A program made the position numbers and the translations under genes. Positions 27,608 through 36,599 of a stretch of DNA of 64,000 nucleotides are shown in pieces. Origin of the DNA: CAIVND01 sp035532075 (GTDB lineage: Bacteria > Actinomycetota > Acidimicrobiia > Acidimicrobiales > Bog-793); contig DATKRV010000098.1 in the NCBI GenBank assembly GCA_035532075.1, forward strand, positions 1 through 64,000. Direction: 5' to 3'. The notes under the pieces were generated by a model. That model saw only the letters and a list, made by a program, of their open reading frames with translations, made no database searches and was not told the DNA's origin. Numbering within the stretch: the stretch's first letter is position 1; each line of letters begins with the position of its first letter.

Positions 27608-28986
27608 ACCTCCCTAAGTCCATCGGCCGCGTCGAGCCGCTCACCAAGCGCCTGCACGGCGCGGACAAAGTCCTCACCCCGCTCTTGGTAGGAGAGATAT
27701 CGGTCAAACGAGGCACATCCCGGCGAGAGCAGAACGACATCTCCCGGATGGCAAAGACGAAGGGCATTCGCAACTGCGTCGTCCATCGTCGATGCCTCTG
27801 ATGTCGCGTATTCGGGTGCGAAGATCCCAGCAATCTCCTCTGCGTTCTCGCCAATTGCAACTACCGCGCGAATCTGGTGCGCGTCATGTTGGTCGGCAAA
27901 GTCGCGGATTGCGGAAAGATCAAGTCCCTTGTTCCTTCCTCCCGCGATGAGCACGACGGAGGGAAACGCGCGCAGCGCGGCCATCACTGCGGAGGGTGTC
28001 GTCGCCTTCGAATCGTCAAAGAAACGCACGCCGTGTATCTCGCGGACAAACTCAACGCGGTGTGACAGCACCCGCGCCTCGCGTAATGCCTGCTGACAGC
28101 CGGCTAGATCTGCGTCCGCCTCGAGTGCGCTCGCGAGCGCGGCGAGCGCATTATCGATGTCATGCGGAAGTGCGCGCGCAAGAAGATCGATCCCTCCGAG
28201 GTCCCTTTTACGAGGACCCACGAATCGATCCCCGACCGTCCGGTAGTCCGCATCTTTGTGCCCGAAGGTGACGACGCGGGCCCGCGACTCGCGCGCCAAA
28301 CCCACGATCATTGGATCGTCGAGATTGACAACCGCGACATCGCCTTCATCTTGATTGGCAAAGATCTTCGCCTTCGATCTGCGATAGTCCTCGAGCGAGT
28401 CGTGCCAGTCGAGATGATCCTCGGCGAAGTTCAACCAGGTCGCGATGTGAGGATGGAAGGTCTCCGTGAGCGCGAGCTGGAATGACGAGACCTCGGCAAC
28501 GATGACATCGAGGTCTGTGCGTTCGGCCGCGTCAATCAGCGTTGGGCCGATGTTGCCAGCTGCCGTACTTGCGATCCCCGAGTTGCGCATCATCTCGTCG
28601 ACCATGGTGGTAACGCTGGTCTTCCCGTTCGTGCCGGTGATCGCGATGATCGGCACCCGTGCAAGGCGCGAGGCGAACTCGATCTCGGAGACGAGTAGCT
28701 CTCTCGGGGCGATCTGGTACACCGCATGGCTCGGTGGCACACCCGGGCTCACCACAACCAGTGAACAGGTGGCAATGACCCTCGCGAGTTCCTCCCTTCC
28801 TGGTGAGAGGACCAGGTCGATGCCAAGCTCGAGGGCGCGACGGCGCGTCTCCTCTCGCGGCCGGTCCTCGATTGCGACAACACCAGCACCATGACCAATC
28901 ACCGCGCGCGCGACCGCCTCGCCGGTGTGCGCGAGGCCAATCACGGCAACCCGCCCGGGCATCGGATAAGCGCCTCTATCGATCAC
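27601..28986 (-). CDS. murD: UDP-MurNAc-L-alanine:D-glutamate ligase
   Basis: 461 residues. VAVIGLAHTGEAVARAV is the N-terminal Rossmann motif, ITGTNGKTSVTTMV the ATP loop, and FFDDSKATTPSAVMAAL the conserved central site. It adds D-glutamate to the growing stem peptide. The GTG at 28986 has TGAGGA upstream; the ATG at 28965 is also possible. mraY ends 8 bases upstream. Confidence 0.96.
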   Translation of the reverse strand: MIDRGAYPMPGRVAVIGLAHTGEAVARAVIGHGAGVVAIEDRPREETRRRALELGIDLVLSPGREELARVIATCSLVVVSPGVPPSHAVYQIAPRELLVSEIEFASRLARVPIIAITGTNGKTSVTTMVDEMMRNSGIASTAAGNIGPTLIDAAERTDLDVIVAEVSSFQLALTETFHPHIATWLNFAEDHLDWHDSLEDYRRSKAKIFANQDEGDVAVVNLDDPMIVGLARESRARVVTFGHKDADYRTVGDRFVGPRKRDLGGIDLLARALPHDIDNALAALASALEADADLAGCQQALREARVLSHRVEFVREIHGVRFFDDSKATTPSAVMAALRAFPSVVLIAGGRNKGLDLSAIRDFADQHDAHQIRAVVAIGENAEEIAGIFAPEYATSEASTMDDAVANALRLCHPGDVVLLSPGCASFDRYLSYQERGEDFVRAVQALGERLDAADGLREVC

Positions 28987-28993
28987 GCGGTCC

Positions 28994-30022
28994 TCAATGC
29001 GCGGGCAGACTCAGGAAGTCTGCGTAGAAGACGCCGAGCGCGAGCGCGGAGAAGAGCGCGCCGAGTATCCAGAATCGGATGATCACCGTCGTCTCGGGCC
29101 AGCCGAGGAGTTCGAAATGATGATGCAGCGGCGCCATGCGGAAGATCCGACGGTGGAACCCGCGGAACATGAAGATCTGCAGGATCACGGAGAGCGTCTC
29201 GAGGACGAAAAGTCCACCGATGATCGGCAACAGGAGAAGAACGTTGAGTTCGAGCGCAAGGCACGCGAGTCCGGTTCCGAGCGCGAGTGATCCGGTATCA
29301 CCCATGAAGATTCTCGCCGGTGCGGCGTTCCACCAGAGGAAACCCACGCATGCACCGGCGATCGCGATCGCTGCCATCGCCAGGTCGAGCGAGTCGACGA
29401 CGTGATACAGCGGGTGACGGTACTCCCAGTATCCAATCAGACCAAAGCAACTCGCCGCGAATGCGGTTGCGCCCGCTGCGAGCCCATCGAGACCGTCGGT
29501 GAGATTGACCGCATTCGACGAACTGACGATCGAGAGGACCGCGAGGATGATCCATCCGGCGACTCCGAGTTCGAGGCCAGGTCGGTCATAGCGCGTGAAG
29601 GTCAACGTCGTGACGAGGTGAGAAAGGTGGATCGCGAGATAGGCAAAGACCGCTGCGACGACGATCTGGAGTGAGAACTTGCCACGCTTTTTGAGTCCTA
29701 GGCTGCGGCTGTGATGTACCTTGATCCAGTCATCGAAAAGACCGATCACCGCACTCGCGACGACGGCAGCGACGACGAGTATGCCGCCTGAGGTATAAGG
29801 CTCTTTCGTTCCCACGTGTCCAAGCACATAGCCGAGCACCGTCGCGATCACCATCGCGATGCCACCCATCGTGGGCGTTCCCGCCTTTGCGAAATGCAGC
29901 GCAGGGCCATCGTGGCGCACCTGCTGACCAATGCGTCGTGTGGTCAGCCAGCGCATCAGGATCGGCGTTCCGAACCCTGCGGTGAGAAGCGCAATGCCAC
30001 CCGATATCAGTATCGCGATCAT
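28994..30022 (-). CDS. mraY: Phospho-N-acetylmuramoyl-pentapeptide transferase
   Basis: 342 residues with about ten membrane helices. GTPTMGG near residue 50, SSNAVNLTDGLDGLA and FMGDTGSLALG are the substrate and metal motifs, and APLHHHFELLGWPET near the C-terminus is diagnostic. It links UDP-MurNAc-pentapeptide to undecaprenyl phosphate to form lipid I. Its ATG overlaps the murE stop by four bases (ATGA), leaving no room for murF, which usually sits here. Confidence 0.97.
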   Translation of the reverse strand: MIAILISGGIALLTAGFGTPILMRWLTTRRIGQQVRHDGPALHFAKAGTPTMGGIAMVIATVLGYVLGHVGTKEPYTSGGILVVAAVVASAVIGLFDDWIKVHHSRSLGLKKRGKFSLQIVVAAVFAYLAIHLSHLVTTLTFTRYDRPGLELGVAGWIILAVLSIVSSSNAVNLTDGLDGLAAGATAFAASCFGLIGYWEYRHPLYHVVDSLDLAMAAIAIAGACVGFLWWNAAPARIFMGDTGSLALGTGLACLALELNVLLLLPIIGGLFVLETLSVILQIFMFRGFHRRIFRMAPLHHHFELLGWPETTVIIRFWILGALFSALALGVFYADFLSLPAH

Positions 30023-31539
30023 AGGAGGCGCCTCGGGTGCTCCGTGACGACAAGACCAAGGCGCGCAAACTCCTCGCGCACTACCTCTCGGTCGTCGAAC
30101 CGGATCGCGCGATCTACGAACTGCTGGGTGGTCTCGTGACCCTTGCCGGCGACGACAACGACGTCCCCGGGTCGCGCCTGGGAGAGCGCGAGGGCAATCG
30201 CGCGCCTTCGATCGGGTTCGATCACCACACGTGCCGAACGGTCGATCCCAGCCCGGATCTCTCCGATGATCACGTCGGGATCCTCGCCCCTCGGATTGTC
30301 CGAGGTGAGCACGATGCCATCGGCAAATCTCGCCGCGATCGCTCCCATCGCCGGGCGCTTTCCCCGGTCGCGCTCCCCACCGGCTCCAAAGACCACCAGC
30401 AGTCGACCATGTTTGGCCGGATCCTCGCTCGTATGCACATTGAGTCCGTTTCCCTCGAGCGCGGATCGCGCCGCTTGAAGTACCTCCTCGAGCCCGTTTG
30501 GCGTGTGTGCATAGTCGACAAGTACCACGACCCCTCCCGCCTCGATCGCCTCGAAGCGACCCGCCACTGGCGGTGCTGCGCTGAGCCCCTCGGCAATCAC
30601 GTCGGCGCTGATGCCGAGTGTCTTCGCAGCCTTTGCCGCGCCAAGGGCGTTAGAGACGTTGAATCGTCCGCCTAGTCCGAGCTGCACCTGCCGGCCCTCG
30701 TAGCGGAACCGACTCCCACTGACACCGATCTTCAGATCCCCCGCGTCGGCGAGCGAGTAGGTTTCAACCGGGATCTGGTGATAGTCAAGGATCCTTCTGC
30801 CATAGGCATCGTCCTCGTTGACCACGCCGACGTTCGCGTACTCGGGAGTGAACAGCCTCAACTTCGCCTGGAAGTAGGACTCCATCGTCTCGTGGAAATC
30901 GAGGTGATCCTGAGTGAGGTTGGTGAACAATGCGACATCGAAACGCATCCCGGCGACGCGGTTCTGGACGAGCGCATGCGAGCTCACCTCGATCGCCATC
31001 GCCTTGCAGCCAGCGTCTCGTTGGCGTGCCAGCGCGCGTTGCAGATGCGGGGACTCTGGCGTGGTGCGCGCGCCATCGAGCGTTCCGAGCACTCCCGTAC
31101 GCCATCCATTTCGCTCGAGGATCGAACGCAAGAGATAGGTTGTGGTGGTCTTACCGTTCGTTCCAGTCACCCCGATCGTCTTCATCGACGAGGAGGGGTC
31201 ACCGTAGTAGGCACACGCGGCGCGCGCCATGGCGATCCGGGAGGTGCCCGGCGCAACAACGAGCTGCACGGCGCCGGATACCTTCTCGGTGATCGAATGT
31301 TCACAGATGAACGCCGTTGCACCAGCCAACGCGGCGTCGTGGGCAAAGTCATGACCGTCGACGTGCCGACCGACGATGCAGCAGAACAGCGCGTCCAACG
31401 TTGCCTCGCGATGGTCAAAGACGACATCGGAGATCTTCATGCCATCAGCCGATCCGAGCACGCACAGCGGCTCGACGCGATCGATGATCGTCTCGATGCG
31501 GATATGACGCTCCTGGCCGTTCAATGTGTGCTGGCTCAT
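30019..31539 (-). CDS. murE: UDP-MurNAc-tripeptide synthetase, meso-DAP-adding
   Basis: 506 residues from the ATG at 31539, whose ATGA overlaps the ftsI stop. VTGTNGKTTTT at about residues 124-134 is the ATP loop, EVSSHAL and TNLTQDHLDFH are Mur-ligase sites, and TSDNPRGEDP holds the DNPR motif that marks meso-diaminopimelate specificity. This agrees with dapF, dapC and dapE in the same window. It is a single MurE, not a MurE-MurF fusion. Confidence 0.97.
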   Translation of the reverse strand: MSQHTLNGQERHIRIETIIDRVEPLCVLGSADGMKISDVVFDHREATLDALFCCIVGRHVDGHDFAHDAALAGATAFICEHSITEKVSGAVQLVVAPGTSRIAMARAACAYYGDPSSSMKTIGVTGTNGKTTTTYLLRSILERNGWRTGVLGTLDGARTTPESPHLQRALARQRDAGCKAMAIEVSSHALVQNRVAGMRFDVALFTNLTQDHLDFHETMESYFQAKLRLFTPEYANVGVVNEDDAYGRRILDYHQIPVETYSLADAGDLKIGVSGSRFRYEGRQVQLGLGGRFNVSNALGAAKAAKTLGISADVIAEGLSAAPPVAGRFEAIEAGGVVVLVDYAHTPNGLEEVLQAARSALEGNGLNVHTSEDPAKHGRLLVVFGAGGERDRGKRPAMGAIAARFADGIVLTSDNPRGEDPDVIIGEIRAGIDRSARVVIEPDRRRAIALALSQARPGDVVVVAGKGHETTQQFVDRAIRFDDREVVREEFARLGLVVTEHPRRLL

Positions 31540-33299
31540 CCCTGGGACGCCGTTGCACACTGGATCTGTGAGGCCTTGGAACGCACCGGAGGGGCGATGT
31601 CGAAATGCCGCAGCGCATATCCCATGATCTGAGCAAAAACCGGGGCTGACACCGAACCACCATAGATGGGTGTTGGATGGTTAAACACGACAACGGCCGA
31701 CAATTTCGGCGCCTCAGCTGGCACAAATCCGACGAACGTCGCATTGAAGTCGCCCGGAATATAGCCAGCCGCGCTCGGAACCTGCGCCGTACCGGTCTTT
31801 CCGGCGACGGTGTATCCGGGAACGCAAGCTGAAACCGCGGTGCCGTCTTGAACGACACCCTCAAACATCGGAACCATCTGCGAGGCCGTCCGGGTACCGA
31901 TCGACCGGCGCGAAGGCGCGGGCGCGACTTGCGTCTCGACGCCGGCCGAGTTCACCACCCCGTTGACGAGATGCGGGGCGACAAGCACGCCACCATTCGC
32001 GATCGAGTTGTACGCATCGAGCACCTGCATCGGCGTCACCGCCTCGCCGGTACCGATCGCCATCGATGGAGCAGTCGCCCCCTCCCAGGTTGAGGAGGGA
32101 CTGACGAGTCCAGCGGACTCACCGGGCCAGTTGAGACCCGAATAGCTCGTGAACCCGTAGGCCTTGAGCGCCTCTCCGAGTCGAGTCGGACCGAGAAGGC
32201 GACCGATCTCGATCGTGCCGATATTCGATGACTGGGCGAGGATGTCCTTGACCTGCAGCGTCTCGGTGGGATGGATATCTGCATCTTGAAAGGTGTATCC
32301 CCCGATGCTCAACGAATAGGGAACGACAAATGGCGTGGTCGGCGAGATGAGTCGATAGTGCAGCGCATAGGAGACCGTCGCGATCTTCATTACCGATCCC
32401 GGCTGATAGACGGCGGTGACCGCAAGATTCGAGGGCGCAGGGCCGATCGGCCCCGAACTCGCGCAGGCGCCGTTGCGCAACCGGCAGAGGTCGACCATCG
32501 CAAGGATCGCCCCCGAATGGACGTCTTCCACTACGGCGATACCACTCGATGCGTGGGAGATCACCATCTCTGCAGCGACGTCTTTCGTCACCTCGACCTG
32601 GAGGGGTTCGTCAAGAGAGAGCACGAGGTTCACGCCCGCAATCGCGCGCGACAATACCTCGGGCTGGCCCGGCAACTGGACTCCGCCCGGGGCGAGCGGG
32701 ATGACCTCGGTACCGGTTTTCCCCGCGAGTTTTGAGTTGTACTCGTATTCAAGACCGGCATCGCCCTGACCAGAACCATTCACTGTACCGAGCACCGGTT
32801 GGAAGATCGAGGCGCCTGGAGAGACGCGCACGGTGTCGATCTGCGTGCTGATCCCCGATACGCCGAGGTTCAGCGCCAGACTGTTCACCGCCGCGCTCAC
32901 CTGTCGCGCGAGGACGACGTAACCATTCTGCTGCCGCAACAGCGGATAGAGCACCGCCGCACTCCGATGAAGGATCGAACTGAGCTGATTCGCGAGACTG
33001 TGTGGGTCACTGATGAGAAAGTCATCTGCGATCACGTCATAACGCGGAACCGAAAGCGCGAGCAGGTCTCCGTTGTGGTCATAGATCGAGCCGCGCACGC
33101 TCTGCAGCGTCACCGTCTGGTCGAGTTCGCTCTTTGCCTGCAGTGCGTACCTTGAACCATTGAGGATCTGCACCCGCCCGAGCAACAGCGCGAGCAGACC
33201 AAAGATCGCGACGAAGACGAGGGAGAGCTGGTGATAGCGCTTGAGGATCCGCTGCTTTCTCGGTTTGACGGCGCGATAGGCATCAACGCTTGACACCAA
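31536..33299 (-). CDS. ftsI: Septal peptidoglycan transpeptidase FtsI (PBP3-like)
   Basis: 587 residues. One N-terminal membrane helix (about residues 25-43), a dimerisation domain, then the penicillin-binding domain with all three motifs: SVMK at 302-305, SSN at 357-359 and KTGT at 501-504. It cross-links septal peptidoglycan with FtsW. No PASTA domains are seen. It overlaps ftsL by 17 bases and murE by four. Confidence 0.96.
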   Translation of the reverse strand: MVSSVDAYRAVKPRKQRILKRYHQLSLVFVAIFGLLALLLGRVQILNGSRYALQAKSELDQTVTLQSVRGSIYDHNGDLLALSVPRYDVIADDFLISDPHSLANQLSSILHRSAAVLYPLLRQQNGYVVLARQVSAAVNSLALNLGVSGISTQIDTVRVSPGASIFQPVLGTVNGSGQGDAGLEYEYNSKLAGKTGTEVIPLAPGGVQLPGQPEVLSRAIAGVNLVLSLDEPLQVEVTKDVAAEMVISHASSGIAVVEDVHSGAILAMVDLCRLRNGACASSGPIGPAPSNLAVTAVYQPGSVMKIATVSYALHYRLISPTTPFVVPYSLSIGGYTFQDADIHPTETLQVKDILAQSSNIGTIEIGRLLGPTRLGEALKAYGFTSYSGLNWPGESAGLVSPSSTWEGATAPSMAIGTGEAVTPMQVLDAYNSIANGGVLVAPHLVNGVVNSAGVETQVAPAPSRRSIGTRTASQMVPMFEGVVQDGTAVSACVPGYTVAGKTGTAQVPSAAGYIPGDFNATFVGFVPAEAPKLSAVVVFNHPTPIYGGSVSAPVFAQIMGYALRHFDIAPPVRSKASQIQCATASQG

Positions 33300-33732
33300 T
33301 GGACTCCTTGCCCTTGTCAGCGACGGTCGGTCCCGGAAGAACCGGGGTGAGATATACCACGCTCTGTGGCGTGATCATTCCCAGTCGGTGTTCGGCAAGC
33401 TGCAATATCCGCGCCGGGGCTTCGAGCTGCGCCCGGTTGAGGAGCAAGTTCTCGTTCGTCTGAGTCGCACTGGCAAGCTGGCTCTGGAGATAGTCGAGCC
33501 GGATCTGCTGGGTTCCGAGAAAGTTCTGTCCCATGCCGATGACGAAGATCCCCGCGACAACAAACGCCGTAGCGAGAAGCAACATCGCCCGTGCGCGGCG
33601 TCGACCGGTCGAGGGCTTGATCTCGCCCGAGGGGACTACAACAAGGCGTCGACGATGCTCGACTACCTCGTCGATACGCGGCGCGGCGGTTTGCCGCGAG
33701 GCTCTCCCTCTCGCCGATCCGGTCAGCGCCAC
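33283..33732 (-). CDS. ftsL: Cell division protein FtsL-like
   Basis: 149 residues: a basic N-terminus, one membrane helix (ARAMLLLATAFVVAGIFVIG), then a short coiled coil (LDYLQSQLASATQTNENLLLNRAQLE) and a Pro-rich tail. This is the plan and place of FtsL, between rsmH and ftsI; sequence conservation in FtsL is always low. It overlaps rsmH by ten bases and ftsI by 17. Confidence 0.88.
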   Translation of the reverse strand: MALTGSARGRASRQTAAPRIDEVVEHRRRLVVVPSGEIKPSTGRRRARAMLLLATAFVVAGIFVIGMGQNFLGTQQIRLDYLQSQLASATQTNENLLLNRAQLEAPARILQLAEHRLGMITPQSVVYLTPVLPGPTVADKGKESIGVKR

Positions 33733-34691
33733 GAGATCCGCCCAACTGCCTCTTTCGGATCAAGCCGCTCGGCGACGCGCAGCCGCACGCTCTTCGCGCG
33801 TGGGTTCGAGGTGATCTCCTCGTCGGAGGCCAGGCGCGCACCACGATTGAGCAAGCGCAACGAAGGCATGGCACCGCAGACGCAGGGAAGACCGGGAGGG
33901 CACTGGCATCCGCCCGTCGAGCCGTAAAGAAGGTGGTCCTTGGTGATCCGGTCCTCTCCCGAATGGTACGAGAGCACGATGATCTTTCCACCAGGAGCGA
34001 GAAGGGCGATCGCGTCGTCGATCGCGTTGCCGAGCACATCGAGCTCCTCGTTGACCACGACGCGCAACGCCTGGAAGACCCGTCGGGCGGGATGACCGCG
34101 TCGTCTGGCGGGCATCGGAATCACCCGGGAGACAAGTTCCGCGAGTTCAAGCGTCGTTCGCACGGGGCGCTCGGCGATGACCGCACGGGCGATCCTTCGG
34201 GCAAATCGTGTTTCGCCGTGTTGAAAGAACAACGCTCCAAGCTGTTCCTCAGATGCAGCGTCGAGGTACTCGGCAGCTGTCTGACCCCTGCTCGGATCCA
34301 TCCGCATATCAAGCGGGCCATCGTTCCTATAAGAGAAACCGCGCGAGGGCGTGTCGAGTTGATACGAACTCACCCCGAGGTCGAACAGCACCGCAGAGGT
34401 TCCCGAGCCAGCGAGACCCTCCTCGCGGGCGATGCGCGAGATTGCATCAAAGCGGGCATGATGGATCGACACCCGATCGTCAAAATCACGCAGTCGCTCG
34501 CGCGCGACGCGGACCGCGATCTCGTCCTGATCGAGACCGATCAGCCTCCGGCCGGGAAAGCGCCGAAGAATCGCCTCCGCATGTCCCGCACCGCCGAGTG
34601 TCGCATCGACTACGGGAAGTTCCGGTGTGTTGTTCATCGCGCGAAGAACCTCTTCAAGCATCACCGGCACGTGCACGAAGTTTTCACGCAT
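33723..34691 (-). CDS. rsmH: 16S rRNA m4C1402 methyltransferase RsmH (MraW)
   Basis: 322 residues from the ATG at 34691 (MRENFVHVPVMLEEVL, the family opening); the open frame continues upstream to 35018 but that part is not RsmH. VVDATLGGAGHAEAIL and GLDQDEIAV form the SAM site, and KIIVLSYHSGEDRITK is the conserved catalytic segment. It methylates the ribosomal P site. GGAGG lies 7 bases before the ATG, and both are inside one arm of a 26-bp inverted repeat. Confidence 0.96.
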   Translation of the reverse strand: MRENFVHVPVMLEEVLRAMNNTPELPVVDATLGGAGHAEAILRRFPGRRLIGLDQDEIAVRVARERLRDFDDRVSIHHARFDAISRIAREEGLAGSGTSAVLFDLGVSSYQLDTPSRGFSYRNDGPLDMRMDPSRGQTAAEYLDAASEEQLGALFFQHGETRFARRIARAVIAERPVRTTLELAELVSRVIPMPARRRGHPARRVFQALRVVVNEELDVLGNAIDDAIALLAPGGKIIVLSYHSGEDRITKDHLLYGSTGGCQCPPGLPCVCGAMPSLRLLNRGARLASDEEITSNPRAKSVRLRVAERLDPKEAVGRISWR

Positions 34692-34810
34692 CAGCAATCC
34701 TCCGGTCCCCGCAGGCAGGAGGGACGTCCGGCGCGCTGGGCCGAAAGCGACGAAGAGGGTTGTGGTCTTATCGCCCAGAGCGGCGACCGGAGGATTGCTG
34801 ATGCGTGAAA
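34682..34810. repeat. 26-bp perfect inverted repeat over the rsmH start
   Basis: Arms at 34682-34707 and 34785-34810 are exact reverse complements, with a 77-base spacer. The left arm contains the rsmH ribosome binding site (GGAGG) and start codon. In the mraZ-rsmH mRNA the arms would pair into a long stem that hides both. The right arm carries the mirror image on the plus strand: GGAGGATTGCTGATG, starting a 24-codon open frame at 34801. The sequence shows the repeat; regulation is inference. Confidence 0.9.
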
Positions 34811-34945
34811 CATGGGTGGCCAATCGGCGAGGGAGAGAGATGTCCGAGAGGACGCCAGAGACCGAACGAAGGTGAGCGGGAAAGGGAGGAGCGAGGGCGA
34901 TGTTCGCGGACCGGGCGGGCGCGCGAAGGATGGGGACATCCACAA

Positions 34946-35374
34946 TCAGTTCCCTGCCGGGATCGCGCTCGAACGCGCTTCGCCGAGGTCTTTCTCTTCC
35001 CAGCGGAGCGGGGACCACAGCTCGACTCGGTTGATCATTCCAATGATCAGCACCTCGTGTTCAAGTTCAGCAAGGCTGCGTAGGTTCGCTGGGATCGGCA
35101 TTCGGCCCTGTCGGTCGACCTCGACCTCAAAGACCGCAGATGCCCACTCGCGGACCACATTCCGCGACACTGGATCTGCGTCGGACTGTGCCTGGCGGAT
35201 CTCGACCTCGCGCTCGAACTCCTCCGCGGTCCAAAGGGCGAGACAGCCTTCGAGGTGACTGGTGAGATAGCCGGGTCGTGAGAAGTGCACACGCAACTTG
35301 GCAGGGAGAATCACTCGACCCTTGAGGTCAAGTGCATGCTCATACCTTCCAAAGAACCGCGAACCAAGTGACAA
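34946..35374 (-). CDS. mraZ: Transcriptional regulator MraZ
   Basis: 142 residues from a TTG at 35374 that has AGAGAGG about nine bases upstream and gives FFGRYEHALDLKGRVILP at the usual distance from the start; a GTG at 35425 would add 17 residues. Two SpoVT/AbrB-like beta folds are expected, the second marked by EVDRQGRMPIPANLR. MraZ forms rings that bind direct repeats upstream of its own gene and regulates the dcw cluster it heads. rsmH begins 254 bases downstream. Confidence 0.92.
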   Translation of the reverse strand: MSLGSRFFGRYEHALDLKGRVILPAKLRVHFSRPGYLTSHLEGCLALWTAEEFEREVEIRQAQSDADPVSRNVVREWASAVFEVEVDRQGRMPIPANLRSLAELEHEVLIIGMINRVELWSPLRWEEKDLGEARSSAIPAGN

Positions 35375-35420
35375 CGAGGGTGCCCTCTCTTCGTCGGTGG
35401 CGGTCCCAAACGAGGTCGCT

Positions 35421-35480
35421 CCCACCTCGATCCACCACTTTGCGCCACTCTATGTGTTTTTACCGCCATTTGCAACCACC
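35421..35480 (-). promoter_or_regulatory. Candidate MraZ box (GTGG direct repeats)
   Basis: On the minus strand GTGG occurs at about 35479, 35448, 35438, 35435 and 35425 (5' ends), several about 10 bases apart, followed by GAGGTGGGAG. MraZ proteins bind TGGG/GTGG-type direct repeats at about one helical turn ahead of mraZ. This set lies just upstream of the TTG start I prefer. Confidence 0.45.
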
Positions 35481-35735
35481 AAGGGGCAATGATGTGACAC
35501 AACCGCGCAAGATGGGGGGTGCAATCCCGGGGGCCAACGACCCACGTTCCAGGGCGACGGTGCGATTCGAAACCGATACCTCAATTGCACCCGAAGCGAC
35601 CTAGATCCCAATGGATGCGTCGAGCGACCTCTGCTCGCAATCGAGCGCGGACCCCTGGCAGCCAGATTCGGGAAGACCCTGTGAGCGCGGACCCGATTGC
35701 ATGCCAGGGTGGCCTCTTGACGGCCAACTCCCGCC
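35481..35735. other. Intergenic region between mraZ and the lipoate-ligase-like gene
   Basis: No gene seen. It should hold the dcw promoter and the 3' end of the lipoate-ligase-like gene transcript. GAGCGCGGACCC occurs twice near 35645-35700. I see no RNase P RNA or tRNA signature here. Confidence 0.4.
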
Positions 35736-36476
35736 CTAATCGGGCTGGTGACCCCCGAGAACCGAGAGAAACCGCTCGGATAGCTGATCGCGGGCTGCGT
35801 CGACCGTTCCAACCACGTCTTCGAGAACCCGCCGGAGTGCCCGTTCGCTCTCTGGATCCGGTGCAAGCAGACGTGCGTCTCGCGCGGCATTCGATCCAAG
35901 TTGGACGAGCGTGAAGTACCACGCACCGGAACGGATCCTCCGCTGCGACAGACCCATGACCTTTTTCCCATCGAGGGTCACCTCGCCGGGTCCAAGCCCT
36001 GCGAAACAGCTCATCTGCGCAGAGGGCGTCATTGTCATTGCGGCGCGATGCACCTCAAGGAGTGACGGGTCACATCCAATCGCACAGAGCGCCTCTATCC
36101 ACATCTCACCAACGACGTAGGCACCCTTTCGAATGTCACGCAGATATCCCGGATCATCTACGGGAACAAAGAGGTCGATCCAGAGAACCTCGTCGGGTTC
36201 GATCACCAAACCACCGCCGCCACTCATCCTGCGGACGGTCTCGAAGCCCTCCGACCTCGCCCTGGCCACCTGGCAATCACCGAACTGCTGCATCGATCCG
36301 AGGACAATCGCGCGATCGTCTGGGTGACAGACGACAACGCTAGGTCGATCACACTCAGGGAGCGTGCCGGCGAGCTCGGCACAGGGCCCGTGTCGCATGA
36401 CCAACTCAAAGCTGTGACCCACCGGGTGAAACATCGACACATCATCGTCCTCGGCCAAAGCCGGTGAATTGCGCAT
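35736..36476 (-). CDS. Lipoate-protein ligase A-like protein
   Basis: About 246 residues of the biotin/lipoate transferase fold: RRMSGGGGLVI is the substrate-carboxylate loop and FAGLGPGEVTLDGKKVMGLSQRR carries the conserved catalytic Lys. It probably attaches lipoate or octanoate to lipoyl domains of dehydrogenase complexes or the glycine cleavage protein. It stands alone between the HNH gene and mraZ, on the same strand. The true start may be up to 14 codons inside. Confidence 0.82.
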   Translation of the reverse strand: MRNSPALAEDDDVSMFHPVGHSFELVMRHGPCAELAGTLPECDRPSVVVCHPDDRAIVLGSMQQFGDCQVARARSEGFETVRRMSGGGGLVIEPDEVLWIDLFVPVDDPGYLRDIRKGAYVVGEMWIEALCAIGCDPSLLEVHRAAMTMTPSAQMSCFAGLGPGEVTLDGKKVMGLSQRRIRSGAWYFTLVQLGSNAARDARLLAPDPESERALRRVLEDVVGTVDAARDQLSERFLSVLGGHQPD

Positions 36477-36599
36477 ACCGATTCATCGGTCCCAGAACCT
36501 AATGGATCCGGGAGGCGTTGCGGACGTCCACGAGGATGCCGGGCATCTGGTATCTGGGCGCTCGGGTGGGACCGGCCATTGCGCTTTGTGGATTGGGCT

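Noticed and set aside
34692..35018. N-terminal extension of rsmH
   Set aside because: Runs through the inverted repeat and has no RsmH similarity; the family starts at 34691.
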